Origin: Paraburkholderia haematera
Lineage (GTDB): Bacteria > Pseudomonadota > Gammaproteobacteria > Burkholderiales > Burkholderiaceae
Length of the DNA: 64,000 nucleotides
Assembly (NCBI RefSeq): GCF_905220975.1
Contig: NZ_CAJNBK010000025.1
Coordinates: 1 to 64,000 of the forward strand
Reading direction: 5' to 3'
In this document: positions 9,437 through 17,308 of the stretch, piece after piece
Layout: each line of letters starts with the position of its first letter
How positions within the stretch are numbered: the first letter of the stretch is position 1
Position numbers and translations under genes: made by a program
Notes under the pieces: generated by a model
What the model was told of the DNA's origin: nothing
Database searches by the model: none
Seen by the model: only the letters and a program-made list of their open reading frames with translations

Positions 9437-9919
9437 TCACACGCTCGATGTTGGGTGGCTACTACAGCGTCTGTATAACAGGTAGTCCAATGACCAACTG
9501 CCGGCGCCCCGGCACAGCAGAACCAGCAGCATCGCCGCCCACTGAATGTGCGTGGGCCATGCCTGCGGATACACGAACACCTCGATGATCGTTGTCATGC
9601 CGAGCAGGACCAATGCTACCGGTCGCGTCGCGAGACCGAATACAAGCAGAACGGGCGTGGTTAGTTCAATTGACACCGCCAGGTAGGCGGCAAGCTCGGG
9701 AGGAAGCAACGGTAGTCGATAGTCTTCCCTGAACAACTCGAGCGCAGCGTTCCAGTCGGCCAGCTTGGTCATCGCCGAGTTCCAGAAGATCGTGGCAACA
9801 GCAAGCCTTAGTGGAAGCGCGAGAACGGTATACGGCACGCGCTCCAGCCACTCGACGGCACGTCGTGCCCGGTCGGTCAGCATCGAACTGCGACGAGCGG
9901 ATTGAGATTCCGGCCTCAT
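9437..9919 (-). CDS. DoxX-family membrane protein (BufD-like)
   Basis: This protein of about 160 residues has the four-helix DoxX fold (VPYTVLALPLRLAVATIFW, LAAYLAVSIELTTPVLLVFG, ALVLLGMTTIIEVFVYP, AAMLLVLLCRGAG). It is an inner-membrane protein. DoxX genes are often the last gene of bufferin (DUF2282-DUF692-DUF2063) operons, and of the gold-induced gig cluster of Cupriavidus. The start at 9919 overlaps the upstream stop by four bases (ATGA type) and has GGGAGG upstream, so it is preferred to the longer frame from 9982. Its role in metal handling is not established. Confidence 0.8.
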   Translation of the reverse strand: MRPESQSARRSSMLTDRARRAVEWLERVPYTVLALPLRLAVATIFWNSAMTKLADWNAALELFREDYRLPLLPPELAAYLAVSIELTTPVLLVFGLATRPVALVLLGMTTIIEVFVYPQAWPTHIQWAAMLLVLLCRGAGSWSLDYLLYRRCSSHPTSSV

Positions 9920-10731
9920 GTGTCTTGCCTCCCAATTGTTCGGCTGGATGCCTGATTCGATAGGCACACGTCGACAAAGCATCCCGATGCAAGAAGGTGT
10001 GCGAGCCAGACAGAGGTCTCTGCGTCCGGCACGTCGGCAAGGGCGTCATGCAAAGACCGCCCCGCAAGCAAGGCTGCCGTGAACCGGCATTGCCCTTTCG
10101 CCATCCGGCTCACCTCGACACCCAAAGGCCCACGGTGGATAACCAACCAGACCGGGTCAGCGGCCAGATTGATGGTTGCCAATGCGCTATCGTCCTGGGA
10201 CAACACCGCGCGCCAGATGGCATCGACGGGAAAGGGCGACTCAAGCACCCGCACTGCAGGACTCGGCAAAAACCGTACGGCTTGCAGGTCGGCCTCATCC
10301 AGTTGCGCGAGGCGTTGCAGGTCAAGTGGCTTTGCGTCCACTGCGTGCAGCGCTTCATTCACGGCCCATTCAAGTCGTGCCGTATCGGGCAGATAGGCGA
10401 GTGACGCCGCTTCCGGCATGTGTGCCAGATATTCCGCAAACAACGCGCCGTAGCTGTCCAGCAGTGCGTTCGACGCTGGGCATTGCTCAATAAAAAGTCG
10501 GGCTGCGCCTTCGAAGAATTCCGACCCGACCAGAGCCTGTACGGCTGGATAAGTCAGCTTGAGTGCCGTTAGCAGTGTGCTGTTCGCCGTATTTCGATAG
10601 ATGGCGAGCCGTGCCTGAGGAGCCAGGCCGTCCGACACCACGTACCCGGATGCGTCGCCATCGGCAAGCCCGAGCAAATCCCGGCGGACCGCGCATTGCA
10701 ACTCAAGCAGCGTGGGTGCACAAGTTGTCAT
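9916..10731 (-). CDS. DUF2063 protein, partner of the MNIO enzyme (BufC-like)
   Basis: This 271-residue protein has the DUF2063 N-terminal region (LLELQCAVRRDLLGLADGDASGYVVSDG, in pieces) and the typical ARLAIYRNTANSTLLTALK helix. DUF2063 proteins (BufC) provide the precursor-recognition module used with the DUF692 enzyme. The ATG at 10731 has AGAGG about seven bases upstream and overlaps the end of the bufB-like gene by 29 bases. A longer start at 10761 is less likely. The gene sits third in a minus-strand operon. Confidence 0.8.
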   Translation of the reverse strand: MTTCAPTLLELQCAVRRDLLGLADGDASGYVVSDGLAPQARLAIYRNTANSTLLTALKLTYPAVQALVGSEFFEGAARLFIEQCPASNALLDSYGALFAEYLAHMPEAASLAYLPDTARLEWAVNEALHAVDAKPLDLQRLAQLDEADLQAVRFLPSPAVRVLESPFPVDAIWRAVLSQDDSALATINLAADPVWLVIHRGPLGVEVSRMAKGQCRFTAALLAGRSLHDALADVPDAETSVWLAHLLASGCFVDVCLSNQASSRTIGRQDT

Positions 10732-11605
10732 TTCGCAACCTCTCAATAGCGGCCTCTGCAATTGCAGCTTCTTCCATCAGAACGTCAAGCGCCGGTACAT
10801 CGGTGTCCCATTCAATCAGCGTGGGAACCGGTCCAAAGCGCCTGAGCGCTTGCTCAAACAGGTCCCACACGGGAGGTGCGACGCGCGAGCCGTGGTCGTC
10901 GATGCGAATTGTCTGGCCTCGGTCAAGCTGCCGGACGCTGTGCCCGGCCAGGTGAACCTCGGTAACCGACTCCGCCGGCAGAGCATCGAGATAGGCCAGT
11001 GCATTCCAGCCGTGATTGCTGGCACTGACATAAATATTGTTGACGTCACAGAGGATGCCGCACCCCGTGCGCCGCGCGACCTCGGCTAAGAATTCCCATT
11101 CCGGGATGGTTGAGTGGTGAAACCGCAAATAGGTGGACGGGTTTTCTAATGAAATCTGCCGCTGCAGGCAAGTCTGGACCTGGTCGACATGGGCGCAGAC
11201 AATGTTCAACGCTTCTTCCGTCATCGGCAGCGGCAGCAGGTCGGCCAGGTAGACGCTACTGCTGATGCTCCAGGACAGGTGTTCGGAGACCAAGCCGGGC
11301 TCAACACGCTTGATGACGTCGCGCACGCGCTCCAGATGCCGGACATCCAAGCCTTCGGCGCTGCCCAAAGAAAGTCCAACGCCATGGAGCGAGATTGGAT
11401 AATCCCGGCGGATGGCGTCCAGGTAACCAGGCGCACTCCCCCCGCCCATGTAGTTCTCGGTATGCACCTCGAACCAGGCGACGGGTGGGTGCCCTTCGAC
11501 AACCTCGTGATGGTGTCGAAAGCGCAGTCCAACACCAGCACACGCCGGAATCAGGCCATAGGCACATTGCGACGCGGCATAAGCGGCATCCATGAACTCC
11601 CCCAT
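10703..11605 (-). CDS. DUF692 multinuclear iron oxidative enzyme (BufB-like MNIO)
   Basis: This 300-residue protein is a DUF692/MNIO TIM-barrel enzyme. Members use two or three iron atoms to modify cysteines of a precursor peptide. Metal-ligand motifs are visible in order: HTENYMG, SLHGVGLSLGS, SEHLSW, ENPSTYLRF, CDVNNIYV, HLAGH, DDHG and IEWDTDVP. It starts four bases after the DUF2282 precursor gene and overlaps the DUF2063 gene. In related bufferin systems this enzyme forms thiooxazole or other thiol-derived groups on the precursor. The start could be 11605 or 11593; neither has an ideal ribosome site. Confidence 0.88.
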   Translation of the reverse strand: MGEFMDAAYAASQCAYGLIPACAGVGLRFRHHHEVVEGHPPVAWFEVHTENYMGGGSAPGYLDAIRRDYPISLHGVGLSLGSAEGLDVRHLERVRDVIKRVEPGLVSEHLSWSISSSVYLADLLPLPMTEEALNIVCAHVDQVQTCLQRQISLENPSTYLRFHHSTIPEWEFLAEVARRTGCGILCDVNNIYVSASNHGWNALAYLDALPAESVTEVHLAGHSVRQLDRGQTIRIDDHGSRVAPPVWDLFEQALRRFGPVPTLIEWDTDVPALDVLMEEAAIAEAAIERLRNDNLCTHAA

Positions 11606-11609
11606 TCGC

Positions 11610-11930
11610 TCAAGCAGGCTTCAGCTTGCCGCCCTGAATCTTGCTGCAGTCTCCGGCGGGAAGTAGTACGAATGACTTGGCGTCGCGCGCCTGGGTGGCT
11701 TGCCCGGCACAGGAATGGGCTCCTTCTGCGCAGTCATTTTTCGATACGGCGTTGATGCCGTAGCACTTCTCCAGTTTGTTCGCTTGCATCCGGGCCATGT
11801 TGTCCTTCACAACTTGCGGCATTCCGCTCATGTCCTTCATGGTCTGGGCCTGGGCCGGTACCGCCTGCATGGCGAGTGCCAGGCCGATTGCCGAAGACAA
11901 GGTCGAGACGGCCATCAAATGTTTGTTCAT
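11610..11930 (-). CDS. DUF2282 bufferin-type RiPP precursor (BufA-like)
   Basis: This 106-residue protein has a Sec signal peptide (cleavage expected after AVPAQA, about residue 28) and four cysteines at 56, 67, 74 and 95 in the motifs KCYGIN, NDCAEG, HSCAG and GDCSK. That layout is typical of DUF2282 bufferin precursors, which are cysteine-modified by the MNIO enzyme, exported and bind copper or other metals in the periplasm. The ATG at 11930 is preferred to the GTG at 11933 because AGGAGG lies seven bases upstream of it. It is the first gene of the operon, with a SigF-like promoter 50-75 bases upstream. Confidence 0.85.
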   Translation of the reverse strand: MNKHLMAVSTLSSAIGLALAMQAVPAQAQTMKDMSGMPQVVKDNMARMQANKLEKCYGINAVSKNDCAEGAHSCAGQATQARDAKSFVLLPAGDCSKIQGGKLKPA

Positions 11931-11980
11931 CACGCTTCCTCCTGGGGGTTGCGGCCGGGCATTCCGGCCGTGTAGGAAAG

Positions 11981-12006
11981 TTCGGCCGAGCGCTGCAAAA
12001 GGTTAC
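11981..12006 (-). promoter_or_regulatory. SigF-type ECF promoter of the bufferin operon
   Basis: On the minus strand the sequence reads GTAACC, then exactly 16 bases, then CGAA. From memory, this is the consensus of the Caulobacter SigF regulon, which includes DUF2282 operons. It lies 50 bases upstream of the precursor start, in the 133-bp gap shared with the divergent sigma-factor gene. The exact match and its position next to an ECF/NrsF pair make it a credible site. No second copy facing the sigma gene was found. Confidence 0.75.
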
Positions 12007-12063
12007 TGCCCTGACAAAGTTTTTCTGCGTGACAATCTGTCGTCCGCGACCCAAAATTTCCGC

Positions 12064-12723
12064 ATGCTCAGGCATCCACGTCCACCCAGTCCCGTTTCAG
12101 GTTCCGAGAGAGAGGGCCTGGAGCCGCTCACTCCGGCCGGTCAGGCCGCACCGGCCGCCAGCCGTGCCGACGGCAAACTCGACTGGTCCGTTACCATGGC
12201 CCGCGCGCAGACCGGCGACCAGGAATCCTATCGTCGGCTGCTCAAGGACATCGCCCCCTATCTTCGTGCGCTCGCGGCGCGGCACATCCGGAATGCCGAC
12301 GACATCGAGGACGCAGTTCAGGACGTGCTGTTAACTGTTCACTCGGTCCGCGACACGTACGACCCGGCACGGCCGTTCGGACCGTGGCTGGTCGCTATCG
12401 CAAACAGACGCATCGTCGACAGCTTGCGCCGGAGTGGGCGGATAGGTTCACATGAAACGTCAGTGGAAAATGAGCTTGAAACCTTTGCTGCCGATGCAGC
12501 GAACCTACAGGAAGAGGCCGTGAATGCCCGCCAGGTGAGGGACGCTATCGGGCAATTGCCTGCCGGACAGCGCGACGCAATGCGAATGCTCAAACTCGAA
12601 GAAATGTCGCTGCAGGAGGCTGCGGCCGCAAGCGGAACTTCGATTGCGGCATTGAAAGTGGCCACGCACCGGGCAATGAAACGACTACGGGACATGTTCC
12701 GGCAGCGAGGTAGCAAATCATGA
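12064..12723 (+). CDS. ECF RNA polymerase sigma factor (SigF/RpoQ-like)
   Basis: The protein has ECF regions 2 (YRRLLKDIAPYLRALAARHI, DDIEDAVQDVLLTVHSVR, PFGPWLVAIANRRIVD) and 4 (LPAGQRDAMRMLKLEEMS, TSIAALKVATHRAMKRLR). The start at 12064 gives 219 residues with a Pro/Gly-rich tail before region 2; 12196 is a shorter alternative. Upstream frame sequence overlaps the divergent precursor gene and is not sigma-like. The gene overlaps the NrsF-type gene by four bases (ATGA), so the two are coupled. The pair next to a DUF2282 operon matches the SigF-NrsF arrangement of Caulobacter and the RpoQ-controlled gig cluster of Cupriavidus. Confidence 0.88.
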   Translation: MLRHPRPPSPVSGSEREGLEPLTPAGQAAPAASRADGKLDWSVTMARAQTGDQESYRRLLKDIAPYLRALAARHIRNADDIEDAVQDVLLTVHSVRDTYDPARPFGPWLVAIANRRIVDSLRRSGRIGSHETSVENELETFAADAANLQEEAVNARQVRDAIGQLPAGQRDAMRMLKLEEMSLQEAAAASGTSIAALKVATHRAMKRLRDMFRQRGSKS

Positions 12724-13373
12724 CTCGGACCTCCGACCTGATCGACATGCTGGTCGCGGACGCAACACCGGTCCGGCGTCTGTGGCCTCCCGCAGCGAGA
12801 GCAGCCTGCTGGTTGTTGTTTGCCGCAGCCGTGATGCTCTTCGTTGGTATCGCGCATGGGGTGCGTGCCGACCTGTTGGTCAAACTGCATCAGCCGCTAT
12901 TTGCAATCGGCGTAGCTGCGGCGATGGCAACGGGCATTCTGGCCGCCACCGGTGCTTTCCTTGCCAGCGTGCCAGGCATGTCGCGCCATTGGCTTCTGTT
13001 GCCGGCACCGGCTTCTCTCGTCTGGGTAGCGACGATTGGCTATGGTTGCCTGACCCATTGGGTCACGATTGGACCGGAAGGCATGTCCCTTGGCGAAACG
13101 GCCAGATGCTTTGCTACCCTGATCTTGGTCGGTACACCGCTATCGCTGGTCATGCTGATTATGCTGCGCCACGTCGCTCGACTGTCACCAGGTCCGGTGA
13201 CGATGGCGGGCAGTCTCGCGGTCGCCGCCATGACTGCGGTTGCATTGTCGATTCTCCATCCGCTCGACGCTTCGGCGATGATATTGCTGTGGAATCTTGG
13301 CGTCGCCGCGCTTTATCTGTCGTTGAGCGGCCGGTACGGTCGTCGACTTTTGGGTTGGGTGGTGCAGCGCTGA
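12720..13373 (+). CDS. NrsF-type (DUF1109) membrane anti-sigma factor
   Basis: This 217-residue protein has six predicted membrane helices (about 25-47, 58-82, 90-110, 128-150, 160-178, 182-203) and the DUF1109 layout. It presumably holds the sigma factor at the inner membrane and releases it on metal stress. Cysteines are at 30, 110 and 130. C130 in ETARCFATL matches the conserved first sensing cysteine of NrsF. The second conserved cysteine, in the usual LHCP motif, is absent: the segment reads LHPLDAS at 179-185. Confidence 0.82.
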   Translation: MTRTSDLIDMLVADATPVRRLWPPAARAACWLLFAAAVMLFVGIAHGVRADLLVKLHQPLFAIGVAAAMATGILAATGAFLASVPGMSRHWLLLPAPASLVWVATIGYGCLTHWVTIGPEGMSLGETARCFATLILVGTPLSLVMLIMLRHVARLSPGPVTMAGSLAVAAMTAVALSILHPLDASAMILLWNLGVAALYLSLSGRYGRRLLGWVVQR

Positions 13374-13462
13374 CACCCGGACGCCTCACGCGATGGCAAA
13401 CGAAGCGTCCTCAAGAAAACCACGCGTTGGAGCGTTCCCTACTCGCACGAAGCTTTGGGTCC

Positions 13463-13654
13463 TCAATCCTCTCGACGTCGCGCACGGCCTATCGCGTAAG
13501 TTTGGTCAGGCGCAGCAGGAGCCAGACTGCTGCATCGGCGGGCACCTGTTAGTGCCGTACGAGCATCGCCCACCGCACATTCTTCAGATTTAGCGTAGAG
13601 CCTGTGGAAAGCAACCGCGAGCAGGGAGCCCGTGGTGGTCCAGCGAGGTCGCAT
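13463..13654 (-). pseudogene. stub of a merT-like mercury transporter gene
   Basis: The minus-strand frame from 13654 begins MRPRWTTTGSLLAVA, which resembles the start of MerT mercuric-ion transporters. After about 15 residues the similarity stops and the rest is not MerT-like; the CC pair and membrane helices are missing. The ATG has AAGGGAAG upstream and lies 30 bases after the -10 of a MerR-type promoter, which is where merT normally starts. I read this as a merT gene cut short by a deletion. The match is short and from memory, so confidence is moderate. The rest of 13374-13462 shows nothing recognisable. Confidence 0.4.
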
Positions 13655-13683
13655 GGCACTTCCCTTTCGAACGGGTTGAGTCT

Positions 13684-13714
13684 AGTCTGGGTGCGTACCT
13701 AAGTACGGAGTCAA
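13684..13714 (-). promoter_or_regulatory. MerR-type operator-promoter with 19-bp spacer
   Basis: On the minus strand a -35 TTGACT (13709-13714) and a -10 CAGACT (13684-13689) are separated by 19 bp, the hallmark spacing of MerR-activated promoters. Inside the spacer is the dyad GTAC-N4-GTAC (13695-13706), and TTGACTCCGTAC is nearly the classic merO sequence. The promoter faces left, away from merR. Confidence 0.75.
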
Positions 13715-13721
13715 GCGCGCC

Positions 13722-14132
13722 ATGCAGGAAATGACCATCGGACAACTGGCTGAAGCAGCAGAAGTCAACGTCGAAACAGTGAGGTACTACCATCGCCGCG
13801 GATTACTGTCGGCGCCACCCCGACCGGCTGGCGGCATCCGCCGATATCCTGCAGTCATACTGACCAGGCTTCGCTTTATCAAGCGATCCCAGTCGCTGGG
13901 CTTTTCGCTCGATGAGGTGAAGGCCCTGTTGTCGCTGCACGATGGTCAAGCCTGCAACGCCGCGCGCACGATCGCCGAACATAAGCTTGTCGATGTGCGC
14001 CAGCGCATTCAGGATTTGTCCATGCTGGAAGCCGCACTGGCAACACTGGTCGAGCGCTGCTCGATGTCGAAAGGCAAGGTGTCGTGCCCACTCATCGACA
14101 CGCTCATGAGCGACGGCGAGCTGACCCAATGA
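13722..14132 (+). CDS. merR: mercury-type MerR transcriptional regulator
   Basis: This 136-residue protein has the MerR winged helix-turn-helix (MTIGQLAEAAEVNVETVRYY, HRRGLLSAP, GIRRYP) and the long dimer helix. The three Hg(II)-binding cysteines are present at 78 (QACNAARTIAEHK), 113 (ERCSMSKGK) and 122 (VSCPLI). These correspond to C82, C117 and C126 of Tn501 MerR. ATG at 13722 or 13731 are both possible. It is divergent from an intact merO/P but no merT, merP or merA gene remains. It may still sense mercury, or a related thiophilic metal. Confidence 0.85.
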   Translation: MQEMTIGQLAEAAEVNVETVRYYHRRGLLSAPPRPAGGIRRYPAVILTRLRFIKRSQSLGFSLDEVKALLSLHDGQACNAARTIAEHKLVDVRQRIQDLSMLEAALATLVERCSMSKGKVSCPLIDTLMSDGELTQ

Positions 14133-14186
14133 GCAGGAACCGTGGATTTGCGATTGGCGCAGACTTAGTTGTGCCGCGATACGCAT

Positions 14187-14218
14187 AAAAAAAAGGCGTC
14201 ACGTTGCCGTGACGCCTT
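14187..14218 (-). terminator. rho-independent terminator on the minus strand
   Basis: A perfect 11-bp stem (AAGGCGTCACG paired with CGTGACGCCTT, loop of four) is followed on the minus strand by a run of eight T. On the plus strand the hairpin is followed by A residues, so it would not end merR transcription efficiently. It implies a minus-strand transcript entering from the right. Confidence 0.7.
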
Positions 14219-14440
14219 AAAAAGTTCTAGCCATTCCGAGGGCCGTGCTAGAACCTGAGAGACGGTATTCGAAAGTTGGACGGGCGCGATGCTGGACGCC
14301 GGACTCGATATTCGAGGCAGGCATTGCGTGGACTGTTACGGGGGACTGTTCTAGACACTCGACCACACACTCCGCGAGCCACGGCTGGTTCGAAACTTCA
14401 AAATGCAGAACCTGAACCCGTCTTTCGAAATGAGGTTCCA
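14187..14440 (-). ncRNA. candidate small RNA between merR and the IclR gene
   Basis: The minus strand has a strong intrinsic terminator at 14187-14218 and a TTGACT -35-like hexamer at 14463-14468, with an A/T-rich -10-like stretch 15-17 bases on. Between them is no convincing gene. A 74-codon frame starting at 14441 has no ribosome site. The region holds an inverted repeat, GTTCTAG (14224-14230) with CTAGAAC (14248-14254). A transcript of about 245 nt would end at the terminator. The remaining stretch to the IclR start (14441-14638) shows nothing else. Confidence 0.35.
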
Positions 14441-14638
14441 TTTTTTATGGTTATGCTGACTAAGTCAAGCAAAATCTGACGAGGCTTCGTTCGTTTCGGC
14501 AAAATATTCCGATACAATGAATCTTCAGATGAAAAATGAACTACGTGCCCCATTTTGGGGCCCCTCGCCAAGCCTTTGCGGAACGGTTGCTTGCAGGCAA
14601 GCGAACAGAAAACTGAAATCTAGTTCCAAAAAAACGAA

Positions 14639-15475
14639 ATGAACCGACCGACGCTCCCCCACACTGCTGCGGGCCCAGTCAAAGACAAAGACGGCCCGGG
14701 CGACGAAGTCACCGCGTTGGCCCGCGGTTTGACCGTGCTGCGCTCGATCGCCGCAGCCGACGCGCCGCTCAGTAATCGCGAATTGACCGAGCTGACCGGC
14801 ATCCCCAAGCCGACCGTTTCGCGGATTACCGCCACGCTCGTTAGCGCAGGTTTCCTGTTCCGCTTGCCCGAAAGCGAGCGATTCGTGCTGACCTCGTCGG
14901 TCCTGGAGTTGAGCAACGGCTTTCTGCGCAACTTCGACATCCGGGCACGAGCGCGCCCCTTCCTCATCGAACTCGCGGAACGCACCGCATTGTCGGTGCA
15001 TCTGGCCGTACGCGACCGCCTCGACATGGTCGTGATCGACGCGATCCGGCCACGTTCGGCGGTGCTGGTGTCGCGCCTCGAGATCGGCTCGCGCATGAAC
15101 CTTAGCCGCACCGCCGTCGGCCGTGCCTATCTGTCGGCATTGACCGAACCGGAACGCGAAAAACTCCTGATCGGTTTGCAGGCCGCCGAAGGCGACGATT
15201 GGGGCCACGTCAGCAGCCGTCTGATAAGCGCATTACGGGAAACCGCGGAGCAAGGCTTTGCGATCGCGACGGGCGAATGGTACAACGGCCTGAACGCCAT
15301 CGCCTCGGGGTTCATCGGCCCCTCGGGCGAACGCTATGCCGTCAATTGCGGCGGCTCCGCGGATCAGTGCCCGCGCGATTGGCTGATCTCGCGCGCGGCG
15401 CCGGCGCTGCTCGAATGCATCAGCAAGATCGTTATCGAGATCGGCGGCGCACCCGGGCGCCGGCTGGATAACTGA
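14639..15475 (+). CDS. IclR-family transcriptional regulator
   Basis: This 278-residue protein has the N-terminal winged helix-turn-helix (LSNRELTELTGIPKPTVSRI, residues about 45-65) and the GAF-like effector domain with ALSVHLAVRD, GSRMNLSRTAVGRAYLSAL and the C-terminal GLNAIASGF. IclR proteins usually control aromatic or organic-acid catabolism. No catabolic operon is adjacent: the next gene is an RND efflux operon 387 bp on. It stands alone with its own terminator at 15491-15520. Confidence 0.85.
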   Translation: MNRPTLPHTAAGPVKDKDGPGDEVTALARGLTVLRSIAAADAPLSNRELTELTGIPKPTVSRITATLVSAGFLFRLPESERFVLTSSVLELSNGFLRNFDIRARARPFLIELAERTALSVHLAVRDRLDMVVIDAIRPRSAVLVSRLEIGSRMNLSRTAVGRAYLSALTEPEREKLLIGLQAAEGDDWGHVSSRLISALRETAEQGFAIATGEWYNGLNAIASGFIGPSGERYAVNCGGSADQCPRDWLISRAAPALLECISKIVIEIGGAPGRRLDN

Positions 15476-15490
15476 AACACACTGAAACGT

Positions 15491-15520
15491 GCCGAGGCTC
15501 GCCGATCGGCGAGCCTCGGC
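15491..15520 (+). terminator. terminator after the IclR gene
   Basis: A perfect 30-bp palindrome (GCCGAGGCTCGCC, GATC, GGCGAGCCTCGGC) follows the IclR stop by 15 bases and is followed by ATTTTC. It is a strong intrinsic terminator, although the T run is short. Confidence 0.75.
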
Positions 15521-15862
15521 ATTTTCAATCCACTCTCGATACGTCCTGTAACCTTCGTAATCAAAAGAAAAATACACGGGTGGACTGTTACAGTGCCCGC
15601 AACGTAGGATCATGCATTCCCGTCGCGGGGCGCGCGCCCGGCTTGCTGCTATCACCCTTCGATAACGTCCCGCCGACCTGTCACGATGGCGCAATCCGTT
15701 AGCATCCTTGTCCCGCGCCTCGGGTAGCATCGCGCTGAACATTTGCGGCGCGCCTGCTGTCGAAACCGCCTGTCATGCCGCCTGCGTGCCGGCCCGCCGA
15801 ACTGTCGAAGCGGCGCAAACGCACGAGCGGCTCACATCAAAGCCAGTCACCAGACCGAACCG
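15521..15862. other. intergenic region upstream of the mdtABC-like operon
   Basis: This 342-bp gap should hold the promoter of the efflux operon. The only structure I see is the 11-bp palindrome ACTGTTACAGT at 15584-15594, a possible operator. The longer open frame from 15743 into mdtA has no ribosome site and no family-like sequence. Confidence 0.4.
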
Positions 15863-17290
15863 ATGGACGAACAACAAAAGCTTCCGGAAACCTCACGCCC
15901 TGCCGCTCCGGCTTCTCAACCCGGTTCGAAACCGCTCCCTACAGGCAAGCCTGCTGGCGGTCCCGGCAATGAGCCGGGCGCACCCCAACGCCATCGCGGC
16001 CGCACGATCGCCCTGATCGTGGCAGCGCTGGTGATCCTCGGGGTTGTGGTGTGGCGCTGGCATCCGTGGGGCGGGCCCGGCGGCAGCGCGAGCGCGGCTG
16101 CCGGTGCGAGTGGTGCGAGCGGCAGCCGCCCGGGTCGCGGTGGCGCCGGCGGCCTCGCCAACATGCCGCAGCCCGTTCATGTGGCAACCGCCAAACAGGG
16201 TGAGATGCCGGTCGTGCTGACCGCGCTCGGCACGGTCACGCCGCTCGCGAACGTCACCGTGCTGCCGCAGTTGAGCGGCGTGCTACAGGACGTGTATTTC
16301 AAGGAAGGCCAGATGGTCAAGAAAGGCGACGTGCTCGCCCAGATCGACCCGCGCCCCTATCAGATTTCGCTGGAAAACGCGCAAGGCACGCTCGCGCGCG
16401 ACCAGGCGCTGCTGCAGACCGCCCGCCTCGACCTGAAGCGCTATCAGACGCTGCTCTCGCAAGACTCGATCGCCAGCCAGCAGGTCGATACGCAGGCCTC
16501 GCTCGTGCGGCAGTATGAGGGCACGGTGAAGTCCGACCAGGCGAACATCGATACCTTCAAGCTCGATCTCGTTTATGCGCGCATCACCGCGCCGGTGTCG
16601 GGGCGCGTCGGTTTGCGCCAGGTCGATCCGGGCAACTACGTGACGCCAGGCCTGACCAACGGCATCGTCGTGATTACGCAGTTGCAGCCGATCAGCGTGA
16701 TCTTCACCACCTCCGAAGACAATCTGCAGCAGATCCTCCAGCAGACCCAAACCGGCGCGAAGCTCTCGGTCACCGCATACGACCGCAGCAACACCACGTC
16801 GCTCGAAGGCGGTTCGCTCGAAACCCTGGATAACCAGATCGACACCACCACCGGCACGGTCAAGCTGCGCGCGGTGTTCCAGAACGACAAGAACCTGCTG
16901 TTCCCGAATCAGTTCGTGAATACACGCCTCCTCGTGGATACGATCAAGGACGCCGTGATCGTGCCGACGCCGGCCGTGCTGAACGGCTCGATGGGCTCGT
17001 TCGTGTACGTGGTGAAGCCGGACAACACGGTAACGGTGCGTCCGGTCAAGGTGGGCCCGGTGGATGGCGAACGCACCAGCATCAAATCCGGCCTGCAAGT
17101 CGGCGAGCGCGTTGTGATCGACGGTTCGGACCGGTTGAAAGAAGGCGCGAAGATCACAATTCCGGCCGACAAGCCGCGCGGCGCTTCCGGCGCCCGTGGG
17201 GCAAGTGGCGCGAGTGGCGCGGCGGCTGCCTCGGCTGCATCCGGCGCCCGGGCGCATCACGGCAAACACGCGGCGCAAGCCTCGCAATAA
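15863..17290 (+). CDS. mdtA: RND efflux periplasmic adaptor (MdtA-like)
   Basis: This 475-residue membrane-fusion protein has a cytoplasmic head, one membrane helix (about 48-66), a Gly/Ala/Ser-rich linker, then the lipoyl/hairpin core. Recognisable parts are LPQLSGVLQDVYFKEGQMVKKGD, IDPRPYQISLENAQG and RITAPVSGRVGLRQVDPGNYV, given in pieces. It links the inner-membrane RND pump to an outer-membrane channel. The start at 15863 (MDEQQKLPE) is chosen because the longer frame runs into noncoding-looking sequence. The last 45 residues are low complexity (GASGARGASGASG). It is the first gene of mdtABC, 18 bases before mdtB. Confidence 0.85.
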   Translation: MDEQQKLPETSRPAAPASQPGSKPLPTGKPAGGPGNEPGAPQRHRGRTIALIVAALVILGVVVWRWHPWGGPGGSASAAAGASGASGSRPGRGGAGGLANMPQPVHVATAKQGEMPVVLTALGTVTPLANVTVLPQLSGVLQDVYFKEGQMVKKGDVLAQIDPRPYQISLENAQGTLARDQALLQTARLDLKRYQTLLSQDSIASQQVDTQASLVRQYEGTVKSDQANIDTFKLDLVYARITAPVSGRVGLRQVDPGNYVTPGLTNGIVVITQLQPISVIFTTSEDNLQQILQQTQTGAKLSVTAYDRSNTTSLEGGSLETLDNQIDTTTGTVKLRAVFQNDKNLLFPNQFVNTRLLVDTIKDAVIVPTPAVLNGSMGSFVYVVKPDNTVTVRPVKVGPVDGERTSIKSGLQVGERVVIDGSDRLKEGAKITIPADKPRGASGARGASGASGAAAASAASGARAHHGKHAAQASQ

Positions 17291-17308
17291 AGGCACGGCA
17301 ACTACCGC

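Noticed and set aside
13393..13593. 66-codon plus-strand frame after the NrsF gene
   Set aside because: No ribosome site or family resemblance; it overlaps the decayed mer region.
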